NCBI GenBank assembly: GCA_025531455.1
Contig: JAMYHL010000026.1
Coordinates: 496,001-560,000 of the forward strand
Length of the DNA stretch: 64,000 bases
Origin: Apiotrichum sp. Y4204
Lineage: Eukaryota; Basidiomycota; Tremellomycetes; Trichosporonales; Trichosporonaceae
Reading direction: 5' to 3'
This document shows positions 44,625 through 56,966 of this stretch, one piece after another. The first letter of the stretch is position 1, and every line of letters begins with the position of its first letter. A program made the translations under genes and the position numbers. Below the pieces are notes generated by a model. That model saw nothing but the letters and a program-made list of their open reading frames with translations. It searched no databases and was not told where the DNA came from.

Positions 44625-46304
44625 CTACTCAACATAGCGGCGCTCCTCCCCCTTCTCCTCATTTCTGCGGTTACTCCACGAGTATTGGAAGTGCTGGGCA
44701 ATGGCGACGGCACACCCGACGGCCGTGAGGGCGACGCACACGCGGAACCCAGTCTGGTACAGCGGTGCGTCCTTGCCGCGCATGACCTGTGAGCCGATCA
44801 GAGCACCCGTGTTGGCGGACATGATGAACATTGCCATTGCGATGGAGCGCTGCTGCGGCGTCGCCTGGTTCAGGGAGAGCCAGGTGTTGTTCGTCGGGTG
44901 CCATGTGAAGGAGAGGCCGGAGACGACCATCAGCGCCGCGTATTTGCCCCATTTGTCGTGGGATGTGGACTTGGCCAGAACTGGAGTCAGACAAGGCTTG
45001 GGAAGAGCGTGTGACTCACAGCCGATCCATGCGGACAGATTGGCGAGACTTAGGAAAATGACGATAAAGCCCTTGGACTTCACACGGTCGGCGATAAATC
45101 CCACAATGAGCAGTAGTACAAAGGTGATCCAGCCTCCGACGGAGGAGAGCGCATTTGCTTTGATCGCATCGAAGCCAAAGCTCTTGATGAGGAGGGGAAT
45201 GTACTGTCCCACAGCGACATTTGGTGTAATCATCGCAAGGGTAAAGAGTAGATGCGGGTAGTTGCGCCAGTTTCCGAGCGTCCCAAAAATCTCCTTTCTC
45301 GTGAGCGGGCGGCGCGTCTCGGCCTTGGCCACGTCGTCGAGGACCACACGGGCACGGAGAATCTCGCGTTCGCGCGCATTGAACACGCCAAGCGACTTGA
45401 TAAGCGGATAGGGATGTTCCGGCGAGTCAGGGAGGAAGGCGAGAAAGACGAAAAAGCAGAAGAGTGAAAGCGAACCTTCAATCAGAAAGAGATTCTGCCA
45501 GCTCTTGAGATGTGTTTTGATGTGCAAAATGCCGTATGCCAGGAGACCTGCCACACCGCCGACAACGACGTTGCCGAGGAAGAAGATGGCGGTGCGGCTG
45601 CTTAGCTCGCTGCGTTTGTAGAAGCATGAAATGAGGTACAGAGACGCCGGAATATCTGGCCCGTTAGTGTTGGATTCGGTCATGGCACTCACAGCCACAC
45701 TCAGTAATACCGAGTAGAATGCGCGTGGCAAGGAAAGAACTGTAGTTGTGCATGAACATCTGCAGTGTGGCGACGAGACCAAAGCAGAGGATCTGGAAAG
45801 AGATCCAGAGGCGAGGGCCTACGCGCTGCAGAACAATCTGAGAAGGGATTCTGTCCATTAGTCTCAGAATCCGCGTCAATAACACTGGCAAGCTACGTAC
45901 TCGAGAAGAACAATGCCGAGATAGAGCAGACCCTGGCCAGTGTTGAACTGATCAAGCGAGATGCCGATATCCTTGAACATGGATGTGGTTGCAGCGTTCG
46001 CGATATTTCTGTCGTTAGCCACTGTCTCACAATTCACCAAAACCCACCCTCGCTCGATTTGGAAGCAGAAGAAACCAAAAGTGGTCAAGGCGAGGACCGT
46101 GAAGTCGAGCTTGAGGACGACCCTGCGCTCCTCCGCGTCGGTCCAGTCGGTGGAGGACACGGAGTAATCCGAGTCGGACGCTGCCTCAATGTCTTGGACG
46201 ACATGTTTTTCGTCACCTGGGTGTATAAGTCTCCGCAATGCGCACTCGTACGCACCATGAGAAACAGGGTGCGCCAACGTTTTTTCCTCCGTCAATGTAG
46301 CCAT
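44625..46304 (-). CDS. MFS transporter, allantoate permease (Dal5/Tna1-like) family
   Basis: Predicted 491 aa. Exons are 46304-46256, 46216-46048, 46008-45901, 45850-45693, 45655-45020 and 44980-44625. Introns 1, 2 and 5 are each 39 nt and in frame, so retention would also be readable; splicing gives better family matches (ERGNIANAATTSM, WIGFLAKSTSHDKWG). Conserved anion:cation-symporter features include LDFTVLALTTFGFFCFQIERGNI, LLEIPSQIVLQRVGPRLW, ATRILLGITECGYIPASLYLISCFY and HPTNNTWLSLN. About 12 spans. Known members move allantoate, nicotinate, pantothenate or biotin precursors. Its position beside the aldolases suggests uptake of an organic acid, which is inference. Confidence 0.93.
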
Positions 46305-47584
46305 GGCGAAACAACTGCTGTTTTTAGTATGGGATGATCTTCGCTTCTCAGAGGTCAGCTATAAGTACTGCACGCCAAAGCCGCGACATTTCGGCGATGT
46401 GTTCCCAAGCCGATAGGAGTTGATGCCAAGAACGAATGGCGAGGACCTAAACGCCATTCCTCGGCATCGACGTTCCCATCAGCATTGCACCTATGAGCAT
46501 CAACGAGGCTCGGCATAGTGGTGGTGATCATGAAATATGTAAACATGCTACCCCGCCTGCGCTGCCAGTCTGCATGCAAGGCGTGGATTGTGGCCTCAAT
46601 GGCGATATCACTTGGTTGGTGTGTCTGGTGTGGCGCCACGGGTAGCGACGATCGCGACATCGAAACTGAGAATGACGCTCAAGACATCACGTGACTTTAG
46701 GTTGGCGCAAGCTTTGATGCCCATCTATCTCTGTATGATGCATCTTGTCTGAGACGCGACTCGATAAACTGATGCAAATGCTGTTTGCGGCACACAAGTC
46801 GTGACAGGCGCGTTATCGATGGTCTAACCGGAGAGTTCTCTTGGCTTCTTGGCTTTGGTCGCGACTCGTTGCCGGACTCAGAAGGACTAGTGAGTGCGAA
46901 CGTTGGGGGAATGCCCAGGTAGATATAACACCTAGTCGCCCTGGCATGTATCAAGATGAGACGTGTAGCCCAGGCTGGTAAGTAACTTAAGCAGCGTTCA
47001 GTATCTGATCTGATGATAAGGCACTGTCACCGGTGTGTCCTACAACGAGACATTGTGCTGTGAACACCTGATGAACGTAGCCCATTTGGATTAGCCGCTC
47101 TTACATATTTTCACAAAAGCAGCTTCGATAATCTTAATCTTTGCGCTCTCGGCTCGCTTTCGACGGTGCAGCGGTCCTACTGTTGTTGGCCGGCAATCAC
47201 CAAACTCGGCGACTGAAGTGTCGGACTTTGAAGAATTGGACGGAGGAGTGGAGTGGGTTAAGTCACATATGAGGCAAAACTGTGGTGTCAGAAAGGATCC
47301 GAAGATGGCCAGGCCCGACTTGGCCACTTGCCCGCGCGGCGATCTCCGACTTTTGCAACCGACGTCCTCCGGGTGACGGCAAATGGTGCGGCGAGGGCTT
47401 ATCTCGAGAGGGGCAGCGGCGAAGCGGCGAGACGGGCAACAGCGGGCAAGCGGGCAAGCGGGCAACGTTGTTTCGGCGACGTCGTTGCCCGTGTTCGACA
47501 GAGCATATAATGGCGTCGTTCCCAGCCCGGCGAGAGTTCTCCAAGCCCAGAAGGAACTCTGAACAGCTCTAGCACACACTCACG
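46305..47584. other. intergenic, divergent promoters
   Basis: No gene recognised in 1.3 kb. A short GCGGGCAAGCGGGCAAGCGG direct repeat lies near 47440-47462. CATATAA at 47504-47510 is a plausible TATA box for the decarboxylase gene, 75 bp before its ATG. Confidence 0.55.
47504..47510 (+). promoter_or_regulatory. TATA-like element of dialkylglycine decarboxylase gene
   Basis: CATATAA 75 bp before the ATG at 47585. Confidence 0.4.
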
Positions 47585-49159
47585 ATGGTCACGGACATGA
47601 ACGACGCCCCGGTCTCGACGCGCTCCACCCAGGATTTCTGGAAGGTCGCCGACTCGAAACTCGTGCGCTATGGTGGCGCGTGGAGCAAGTGCCGCGTCGT
47701 CAAGGCGCGGGGCACAATGATGTGGGTGAGTGCCAACCTGTCGGACAAAAGTGGTTTCTTAATACTGGGCAGCCTGGAATCACACTGACGACAGGATGAG
47801 AATGGCAAGCCGATTCTGGACTGGACGTCGGGACAGATGTCCTCCGTTCTCGGGCAGTATGTCGCGGTCAATGGAGAGTAGCTCACGCCCCAGCGGCCAC
47901 CCCGAGATCTGCGAGGTGGTGAACACGTACATGCACAACCTCGACCATGTGTTCAGCGCTATGATTACCGACCCAGTGGTGGATCTGGCAGAAGCGCTCA
48001 CACGCCTCACGCCCCCAGGCCTCGACAAGTGCATGTTCCTCTCCACCGGCTCCGAGACGAACGAATGTGCCCTCAAGATGGCCAAGATGTATACTGGCGG
48101 ACACGAGGTGGTGAGCCTCAGCGCGTCGTACCGTGAGTCACTGCCACTGATCTAGATGCAGAATTTCTGACTCTACAGATGGAATGACGCACGGTTCCGG
48201 CGCGGCGACCTTCTCCGTCGGGCGGAAGGGCTACGGTCCTCACCTGCCAGGCAACCTCGTCCTCCCCGTGCCGTACGCGTACCGCTCCCCGTTCCGCACC
48301 CCGACAGGCGAGTACGACTGGAAGACAGAGCTCGACTACGGCTGGGACCTGATCGACCGCCAGAGCTGCGGTGCGCTCGCGGCCGTGCTCATTGAGCCGA
48401 TCGTCTCCACGGGAGGCATCATCACCATGCCGCCAGGATACATGCGCGCCCTCAAGGACCACTGCGAGCGCCGTGGGATGCTGCTTATTGTTGACGAGGC
48501 GCAGACAGGCATGGGCCGTACCGGTGGTGAGTGGAGTCTAATCCAAAAGTGCCCAGCGAATCCATCTGACGGTAGACATGTTCGCGTTTGAATACGAGGG
48601 CGTCACACCCGACATCCTCACGCTCTCCAAGACACTCGGTGCGGGACTCCCCCTCGGCGCAACGATCTGCACCGCTGAAGTCGAGCGCGTGTGCCACGAG
48701 CGCGGGTTCTTCTACTACACGACGCACCTGAACGACCCGCTCGTATGCGCCGTCGGCGCAAAGGTGTGCGAGATCGTGGTCCGCGACAACCTCCCGCGCG
48801 AGGCGGCGCGCAAGGGCGCGATCCTTCGCGACGGGCTCCTTGGAGTAAGTAGCAGAAGTATACCAGTCACTTACGGTCAGTTGCAGAAGAAATACCCGAA
48901 CATCGGAGACGTGCGCGGGCGCGGCCTCATGCTGGGTATCGAGATTGTCGAGGATCTCGAGACCAAGACGCCGGCCGACGCGCTGGGTACGCGCATTTCA
49001 GCTCGCGCGATGGAGCTCGGACTCAGCTGCAATGTCGTACAGATCCCGGGGATGGGGGGCACGTTCCGCATCGCTCCCCCGCTCACCATCTCGGACGAGG
49101 AGATCCGCGAGGGCATCCGGATCCTCGACCAGGCGTTTGCGGACTCTCTTGCCAAGTGA
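47585..49159 (+). CDS. 2,2-dialkylglycine decarboxylase-like class III aminotransferase
   Basis: Predicted 445 aa from exons 47585-47725, 47795-47856, 47894-48132, 48179-48526, 48576-48844 and 48881-49159. It resembles bacterial dialkylglycine decarboxylase throughout: FWKVADSKLVRYGG near the N-terminus, TSGQMSSVLGHGHPEI, LLIVDEAQTGMGRTG, TLSKTLGAGLPLGA with the PLP lysine K282, GDVRGRGLMLGIEIV, and LSCNVVQIPGMGGTFRIAPPLT. The residue stacking on PLP is Tyr in SASYHGMT where the bacterial enzyme has Trp. The reaction would be oxidative decarboxylation of 2-aminoisobutyrate (Aib) or isovaline, coupled to transamination of pyruvate. Aib occurs in fungal peptaibols. The next gene, 307 bp on, is a sugar-type transporter. 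Possible bacterial origin followed by intron gain is inference. Confidence 0.92.
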
Positions 49160-49458
49160 TGGGGGGTGTGAAGTTGGAAAGGGTGGTTGTCGCGTTAGTT
49201 TATGTTACTCTCCTGTGTCTTAAGTTGCCCCTAGGATTTAGTCTTGTCAGTGTAGTTGCAGATGCAGAACCACCCCTCGAAGATGTCGATGTCAGTGTTG
49301 TTGATACGTTGTCCCCCAGGACTCATCCACCCCACATCCAAACTGGCCTTTCGGATCTGTTACTTCCGAACCCTGCCCGGTACTTCTGTTCGGTTTCATC
49401 GTCACCGCCTCTGTTCACGGCTCTGACAATTACACCATCTACAACGAACACTTACTCT

Positions 49459-49470
49459 ATGCCGCCATGA
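49459..49470 (+). promoter_or_regulatory. three-codon upstream ORF overlapping the transporter start
   Basis: ATG-CCG-CCA-TGA. Its stop shares bases with the main ATG at 49467. The upstream ATG has a poor context, while the main ATG sits in GCCGCCATGA, a near-ideal initiation context. It could tune initiation by leaky scanning or reinitiation. Confidence 0.4.
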
Positions 49471-51355
49471 CTCCCGGTGGGGAATACGCGCCTCTGCCAA
49501 CGTCGGATTCTTCCGGCCTGGAGTCGACGGTCGTCCCCTCAGTGGCGCGCCCGGCCCACCATTGGGAGAGCGATGTGGATGAGATTGACAAGGTCGACGA
49601 TTTTAGTGTACCAGGCGAGGACGAGTGGGTCTAACAAAAGACAAGGATGCCAGCACTGATCTTAGGCTCAATCCCTTTGTTTTGGCACTTGTGGGCACCG
49701 CCTCTGTATCTGGCCTGCTCTTTGGCTACGACACGGGCATTATCTCAGGCACATTGTTCGTAACGGCTTCTTCCACCGCTAATGACAGGGTCACCATTGG
49801 GCGGGACCTGGGCGCCGAGCTCTCGACATGGCAGAAGGAGGCGATCACGGCAGCGACGACTTTGGGCGCGCTGTGTGGCGGCCTCGGGGCTGGCGGGGGA
49901 AGCGGCCGGCGGCGCGTGCTGGCGGTGGCCAACGTTGTGTTTATCGCCGGCGCGCTGATCCAGGCTGCCGCGCACAGCGTCCGCGTGATGGTCGTCGGCC
50001 GCTTCGTTGTCGGCCTCGGCGTCGGGCTTGCGAGCTGCATCGCACCCATGTATATTGGCGAACTGGCGCCCACGCGGTTGCGCGGCCGGCTCGTCACTCT
50101 CAATGCTGTTGCGTGTACGCTCGGGCAGGTGGTGGCCTATGGTGAGCATATGTCCGTTCTAGGTTGACCGCAGGAATCGGCGCAGTGTTTGCACGCGCCC
50201 CGGCAGGCTGGAGATGGATGGTGGGCCTTGGTGCGCTGCCCGCTATGGTGCAGCTCGCGTCGCTTGCGTTTCTCCCTGAGAGTCGTGAGTCCAGATGGGT
50301 GTTACTCTGCTAATCCCAGCCCGCATCCTTCTTGTGCGCGGCGACACTGCGGCAGTGTCCGCGGTTTTCAGCCGGATCTACCCACTTGCCACGTTCGACG
50401 ACCTTGCGCGCAAGATCGCAGCAATGCGAGATGCACTCCGCCACAGCGCGCAGATCGAGGCGGAGACGACTTGGCGCGAGCGTGCGGAGAGTTTGTTCCG
50501 CGTTGGAGGCTATCGCCGGGCATTGAGTGCGTAAAGGTCGAGCGTTTAGCACATGCTGCAAACTAACCCCAGTCATTGGCTGTGGCCTTCAAGCACTGCA
50601 GCAACTATGCGGGTTCAACAGTCTCATGTACTTTTCCGCGTCGATTTTCGCCGCGCTCGGCTTTGATAATCCAACAGCGACCGGCATGCTCATCGCTCTC
50701 GCCAACTTTGCTTTTACACTCGTAGCGCTGAAGGTGGGTGCTCCTTCTGGGACCCATACATTCCCCTCTGACCGCAGATCGTCGACCCACTCGGCCGCCG
50801 CACGGTCATGCTCTACACCGTCCCGCCGATGGCTGCCTCGCTCCTTCTCGTCTCCGTCGCCTTCCACTGTGTGTATCTTCCTCTTCATAACTAATCCCAG
50901 ACCTGACCATTCCGACTGGCGGCGTTCTCATCCCTGGAACCGACTATCCCAAACGCCAAACACTGACAATTCTCGGCGGTATGATCCTCTACGTCGCATC
51001 CTACGCGACAGGACTAGGTAACATTCCATGGCAGCAGGGTGAGCTCTTCCCCCTTGAGGTCCGCGCGCTCGGGAGCAGCGTGGCGACCGCGACAAACTGG
51101 ACGTGCAATCTCGTCGTGGCAGCGACATTCCTCAGTCTGATGGAGCGCGCCTCCCCCGCCGGCGCGTTTGCGCTCTACGCCGCTGTCTGCGGTGCTGGGT
51201 GGGTGTTTTGTTACTATCTCTATCCCGAGACTAGTGGGCTTAGTCTCGAGGAGGTTGGTGAGGTCTTCAAGCACGATTTCGGGGTGCAGAAGAGTAGAGA
51301 GATGCGCGCGGCGAAGATGGCCGTGGAGGATGAGTTGCACCGCAGAATGGCATGA
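49467..51355 (+). CDS. MFS sugar/inositol transporter (Itr-like)
   Basis: Predicted 552 aa from exons 49467-49624, 49666-50141, 50174-50284, 50320-50526, 50573-50733, 50778-50868 and 50901-51355; introns are 32-46 nt. A soluble N-terminus of about 55 residues precedes [20 protein letters not shown], the signature of TM1 in sugar porters. [33 protein letters not shown] is the PESPR-like loop after TM4, and [22 protein letters not shown] is the TM7 QQ-motif region. The loop 2-3 motif is altered: it reads [10 protein letters not shown] instead of D-R-x-G-R-R/K. The closest recognisable group is fungal myo-inositol transporters. The first exon is skipped if translation starts inside the intron, which I consider less likely. 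Confidence 0.92.
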
Positions 51356-52673
51356 TGGTCGTGGAACTGTATGATGATATGTACTTTAGCTGTTGAGGAG
51401 GCTGCTCCGAGCCATCGAGACCCAGGGTCGACGATGAACGCCCGTCGTGATCAATTTGTCGTCGCGCCGAGAGGTGTCAGCCGTGTGCTAATGTTGGCCG
51501 AGTGGGGCTGGATTTGGTCGCTGACTTTATGTGTCTTTGGGACGTCTTTACGTCCAAAGTGCACTAGATGACATGACCATTGTTGGTGGACTAGACATCG
51601 ACATGAACTCGCAAGATCGCGTTCATACAGTGATTGAGAACGCTGATACGCGGATATCAACGACGCCGAGTTGCCGCGACCTCCAACGCATGGGCATGTT
51701 TACTGTAGGCAGACATGAGGGTGTAATGAGCAAGAGACTCGCGCCATTCGTGACAACGGCGCTGGACATCCTGGGCTGTACATACCAATTTGTTCCAGTA
51801 CCAAGTGTACATGGCTTGGCTGCGCCCTGCCACAAATCCGACGCGCAGGTCCTGGCTCTGTTTCTGCACCCCGATGTCCCCACTCGATACCGGGGTGCAC
51901 GGCGGGAGGTGCAAAACTGGTGTGAGGGCACTCGACACTCATCAGGTTCATTCTAAACCTGTACGCAGTCAGCAGACCTAAGCACCATACATAGCCGGGT
52001 GTGTCAGTTTGTGTGAGCATTCAGCATGTCAGTTCAGTTAGTGCAGCACAATGAGACGTCAAACCCACATCACGCGCCCAGAACGCGCGCCCAATGTCCA
52101 TCCCGTCGGCTCCCCCCGCTCGGACCACCACCGCGGCCCGGTCGTCAAGCTCTGGCAAGCTGGCACGCTGGCACACCTCGGCCGATAACACCAAACACTG
52201 ATGTCGGACCGCGGATCCGCGTCCTTGTGCTGCGACTAGTGCACCGCGCCCGGGTGGCTATTCGCGGACTGTGGCGTCTGTGCCTTCTATTTCGGCTGGT
52301 CAGCTGGCTCTGCCGTCTCCGAGACGGATGTATGAGGGTGGTGGCAAATAGATGCCGCGGCTGTCATGGGCACTTCGGCGTCGGCCGAGATACTGCGTGG
52401 AGCCACCACGCACCACGGGGACGAGAATCCGAGCAACGCGGGACGACTGCTTGGGCAAGAGCAGAAACAGTACTCCCCTGTGCACCAGAAAACGGGAGGG
52501 GAGAGAGAAAAAGCTGGGTTGGGTGGGGGGTGGCAAAATCCCCGGCTGGCCGGACTGGGAGTGCATAAAATGGTCCATCCACGACCGTGACCTCTCGGGT
52601 CCTCATTCCAATCCCCCTCCCCTCCCCACTATCATCACGCTTATCAGATAACACTCCCCTCCCCTTCTGCAGA
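51356..52673. other. intergenic, promoter of metal ATPase
   Basis: No gene. CATAAAA at 52564-52570 is a possible TATA element, about 105 bp before the ATG. Confidence 0.55.
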
Positions 52674-55600
52674 ATGTCCGCGTCACGCCGTCCTGCTCCT
52701 GGGCCCGCCGATCACGGCGCGGATAAGAAAGAGACCGAGATCGACGATAATGATAATCTAGATCGTTACCACCCCACCCACCATTCTCAGAGTCCGTGTC
52801 TCGCAACCGACCAAAATCACGAAGCTGGAGCGCATGGCCACGCTCATGGCGTGGAGCCCAAGCATGACTCACACGACCACGGCCACGGCCACTCTCACTC
52901 TCACGACCATGCTCACGATCACGAGGGCCACCCACATGCCCACCACGGCCACGCGCACCCTCAGGAAGCGTACCTCCCCAACGAGTCGCCGGCCGAGGCA
53001 CACTGCGTGGACCACGCGTGCAGCGCGTCGCTTGCCGAGCTGCAGGACGAGGATGGGTGCTGCTCGGGATCGGACACCAGTGGTGAGGCGGGTTGTTGTG
53101 GTGAAGGTGCGTTTATGGTTGGGCCTGAGACTGACATTACAGCTGAGCACGGAGATGCTGGCACGTGTGGTGCGGTAACCGATGCATGCACGCAAGATGC
53201 AGCTTCTGGCCGCTGCCCTACACCGGACAGGGACCCAGAGTCGCACACGCACCCCCATGACCACTCCGAGAAGCACAGCCACCATGAGAACCACTGCGGC
53301 CCCGGAAGCGAGACATCGACCTCGACAGCCTCGATTCAAGAAAAGACCTTCTCCGACCCAACACACATCCATAGGCCCTGCCGAAGCATCAACTGCGTGA
53401 CCCGCCGCCGCCGGCGAGCCGGTAAGTGCCCCTTCCTAGTCAAATCTGATTCCAGACCGCACAATGTGTGCATGCTGCGTAAAGTCCATGATGGGCCAGC
53501 CAAACGTCAGCCGTACGTGCCCCAGCCACGAGCGTACAAAACGACAAGTCTAACCCCAGTCGTGCGCTCCCTGATGGACGCTGCGATGCAGGTACACATC
53601 GCCGCGCGCCGGTGCTGCATCGCCTTTGCGGCGTACTGCTGTCCCCGGCCCGACGAGTGCGCCGAGTTTGTCGGCGAGCAAAAGTGCTGTCCGGGCGACG
53701 ACGAGCTCGTGCCCCTTCTCTCCGATGTGCAGTCGTACGGCGGCGTATCGGACAAACAGGAGGAAACAAACGTAAAGAGCGAGGCGTTCACTCTCGAAGT
53801 CTCGGGAATGGACTGTCCCGACTGCCTGGCCAAGGTCCGTAAAGCGTTTGCCTCGATTCCAGGCGCGAACATCACAAAGATTGACTTTATCCGGGGTATC
53901 GTCGAGGCTACCCGTGAAGAGAGTGGGTTTCATGTGCCAGAGGTATATCTAACCGTAGCGTCTCCTGACGCCGAGATGATCGGCCGCTTCGTCGCCCGCG
54001 CTAGCGGGTTCACCATCCGTGTGGCTTACTCGACCCCGACGGACGATTCCGCGACGGTCGTGCCTATTCGGTTTGAGCGCCTTCCACCACCGGAAGTGCT
54101 GTCCAAGTACGATACCAACAATGTCCGTGACAACGATGTCGAGTTTGTGTTCCATCGCGGGGAGGAAAAAAGCTCTCCACGCGAGATCCTCTCGCAGCTC
54201 TCACCTTATGGCGCAACCCTTGCTCCACAGGGCCTCTCGCGCGAGGAAACACGCATCAACGCCGACGTGCGCGCGCTCGCTATCCGCACCGCCCTCTGCG
54301 CGCTACTTACCATCCCCATCCTCGTCCTTGTATGGGCACCGATCCCGCACAAAGGCTCGCTAGGGTATCGCGCCGCCGAATTTGCCCTCGCGACCGGGGT
54401 GTTTGTCCTCGCGTTCCCAATCTACTCGGGCTCGTTCCGCACCATCTGGTATCTCCGCCAGGCGGACCTCGGCGTGCTCACCTCAATGAGCACGCTGACG
54501 ACCTACTTTTTCTCGATTGTGGCGTTCGCGTTCCAGGCGGCCGGGAACAAGATTGCCGACCCCTTCTTCGAGACACTCGGGCTGCTCATCACGCTCATCT
54601 ACCTCGGCCGCACAATTCAGGCCTCGACGCGCAAGGCCGCGCTCTCCGCCATCTCAAGCCTGGCCAAGCTCCAGCCTGAGCAGGCGGTGCTTGTGTCTGG
54701 AGAGCAAGTGGATGCCCGGTGAGTCCACCCCCGCTGTTGTTATGCTGATGACAGGCTGCTGTTTTATGGAGACACCATCCGGGTCGCGGCTGGACACATC
54801 CTGCCGACCGACGGCGTCGTTTTCTCTGGAACGGCGGACGTCGACGAGTCGGCCGTAACGGGCGAGTCTGTCCCCGTCGTGCGCGGCCCGGGCCAAACGG
54901 TGCACGCCGGAACGACGGTCATTACAGGCAGCATCGATGTGTCAGTGTCGCGGCTGGTGGGCGAGAACTCGCTCGCGAGCGTGATCCGCGCCGTGATGGA
55001 CGCGCAGAGCTCGAGCTCGGCCTTTGCGGATCTCGCAGATCGCGTTGCGGGCTGGCTCCTCCCCATCGCGTCGTTTACCGCCCTTACGTCGTTTATCGTC
55101 TGGCTCTTCGTCACGCGCTATGTCCGCCACAGGCCGTGGGGCGCGTCCGTCATCGAGGCTGTCAACTATGCCATTGCCGTCATGGCTGTGTCTTGTCCGT
55201 GTGCCCTGACTTTGGCGGTGAGTGAATGTGTCATTAGGGAAGAAGTGAGCTGACTCTAGGTCCCAACCATAGCGGCGACGGTCATTGCGATGGGCGTCAA
55301 GGATGGCGTCGTCTTCCGCTCCAGCGAGGCGCTGCTCTCCCTATCCACTGTACAGTCGTTTGCGTTCGACAAGACGGGAACACTCTCGCTCGGCACGCTA
55401 TCCATCGTCGAGGCATTCACCGAGAGCGATATCGCGGGGCAGCTGGTGGCGCACATGACTGCGCAGAGCAGGCATCCCGTGTCCTTAGCAGTAAACCAGT
55501 ACCTCTCCTCCAACGCCACGCTCTTCGACATCGAGTACACAACCGTCGCGGGGGGCGGCATGCGCGGCGAGTTCTACGGCTTCCCCGTGCTCGGCGGCAG

Positions 55601-56279
55601 TGCGGCGTTCACAGGCACGGCGCAACACCCGACCGTGAAGACCTACCTCGAGGCGGGGTACACCGTCTTTGTCGTGACCATGGGCGGCAAGCTGATCGCG
55701 GCGTTTGGCCTCGCGGACAAGGAGCGCGACGGGACGGTCGCGCTGTGTGCCAAGCTCGCCGCGCGCGGAACACAGGTCACGATTCTGTCTGGAGACCACC
55801 AGGCGGCCGTCGCGGCCTTTGCCCGGCGCATCGGGAACGCCGAGGGTGTCGGCGCGCTCTCGCCCTCGGGCAAGGCAGACGCGATTGCGCACATGCAAAA
55901 ATCGGGCAAGGTCGCATTCGTTGGCGACGGCGTCAACGATAGCATTGCGCTCGCGCGGGCTGACATCGGGATCGGAATGGGCAGCGGGACGGACGCGGCG
56001 GTGCTTGCCTCGAGCATTATCCTGTTGGGCAGCGACATCCTCCGCGTAATGAGCGCGGCGCTCGAGCTAGCGTTTTCAGCAAGAGTACATGCCCTCCTTG
56101 CGCTCGCGTGGTGCGGCGTGTACTTTTTCGCAGCGCTGCTCCTCGCTTCTGGGGCGACGGTGCATGCGCGTATTCCCCCACAGTATGCTGGTCTCGGGGA
56201 GCTCGTGAGCGTTGCGCCCGTACTGTTCCTTGCCGTGAGCGCGCGTGTTTTCCGGACCGTCCAGCGGAGGAGGAAGTGA
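52674..56279 (+). CDS. P1B-type heavy-metal ATPase with His-rich and HMA domains (Pca1-like)
   Basis: Predicted 1136 aa from exons 52674-53106, 53143-53421, 53456-53512, 53560-54718, 54755-55217 and 55260-56279. Introns 53422-53455 (34 nt) and 53513-53559 (47 nt) shift frame in opposite senses, so an unspliced reading also looks open; splicing gives a MCACC cluster. The N-terminus has an Asp/His-rich run (about residues 50-110) and many Cys pairs, then an HMA domain with GMDCPDC near residue 340. The core has TGES, the SCPCAL metal site near 790, the phosphorylated Asp in FDKTGT near 834, and GDGVND near 1020. It probably exports Cu, Cd or Zn from the cytosol. The final spans (GELVSVAPVLFLAVSARVF) depart from the MxxSS pattern of copper pumps. 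The 36-nt intron 53107-53142 is in frame and less certain. Confidence 0.93.
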
Positions 56280-56966
56280 GGTAAAGGAGTATCAGTGAGA
56301 ATGGATAGTAGACCAGAAGTAGAAGCAGTAGCAAAGAATGTGAAGCAATCCACTCAGCAGGGCGCATGGGCATCAGTACTCTCGTCAGATACTACATTTC
56401 CTCTATACAACGCTGCTCAGCTCTCAATATGATCTCCTCTCGTCTCCTCACGCCTCACGCCTCCTCATCATACTCGACAGTAGGCACGCGCCGCGTCGGC
56501 GTCCCCTTTGTCCGCGCATGCGGCTTGGTCTCAGCTGAACTCTGTTGTTGTTGTGGTAGGGGTTTATTCGGGCTCTTGGCGCTCGTCGCTGCGTCCGTAG
56601 GTCGTGCTATCGGCTCGTCCTCGGGTGTCTTCCGTCAGCGAGATAGGAGATGCACGTACGGCCTGGCGTTTCCGCCCGATCACTTGGGCCATGATGGATG
56701 GTGGTTGAGGGATGGGTGTTGTCAACCCACGTCCCTAGCTCCCTCGCATCTGTGCCACCCGCGGGTTCGCCACCTTGGTGAACATCAACTCGCCACCCAC
56801 AAAATACTCCCGCGACGCGTCTCCCCCTGCCTCGCGATCAAGCTCTCGCGATTCACGATTCTCCAAAACACACTTACCTCTCTTCCCACACCTTCTGTCC
56901 CATTCCATCCATCTCCCCATCTCCGCATCTCCGCACCTCATCCACGCCCTCATCTCCCCCTTCCAG
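56280..56966. other. intergenic
   Basis: No gene recognised; a CT-rich leader precedes the Dpb4-like gene. Confidence 0.6.
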
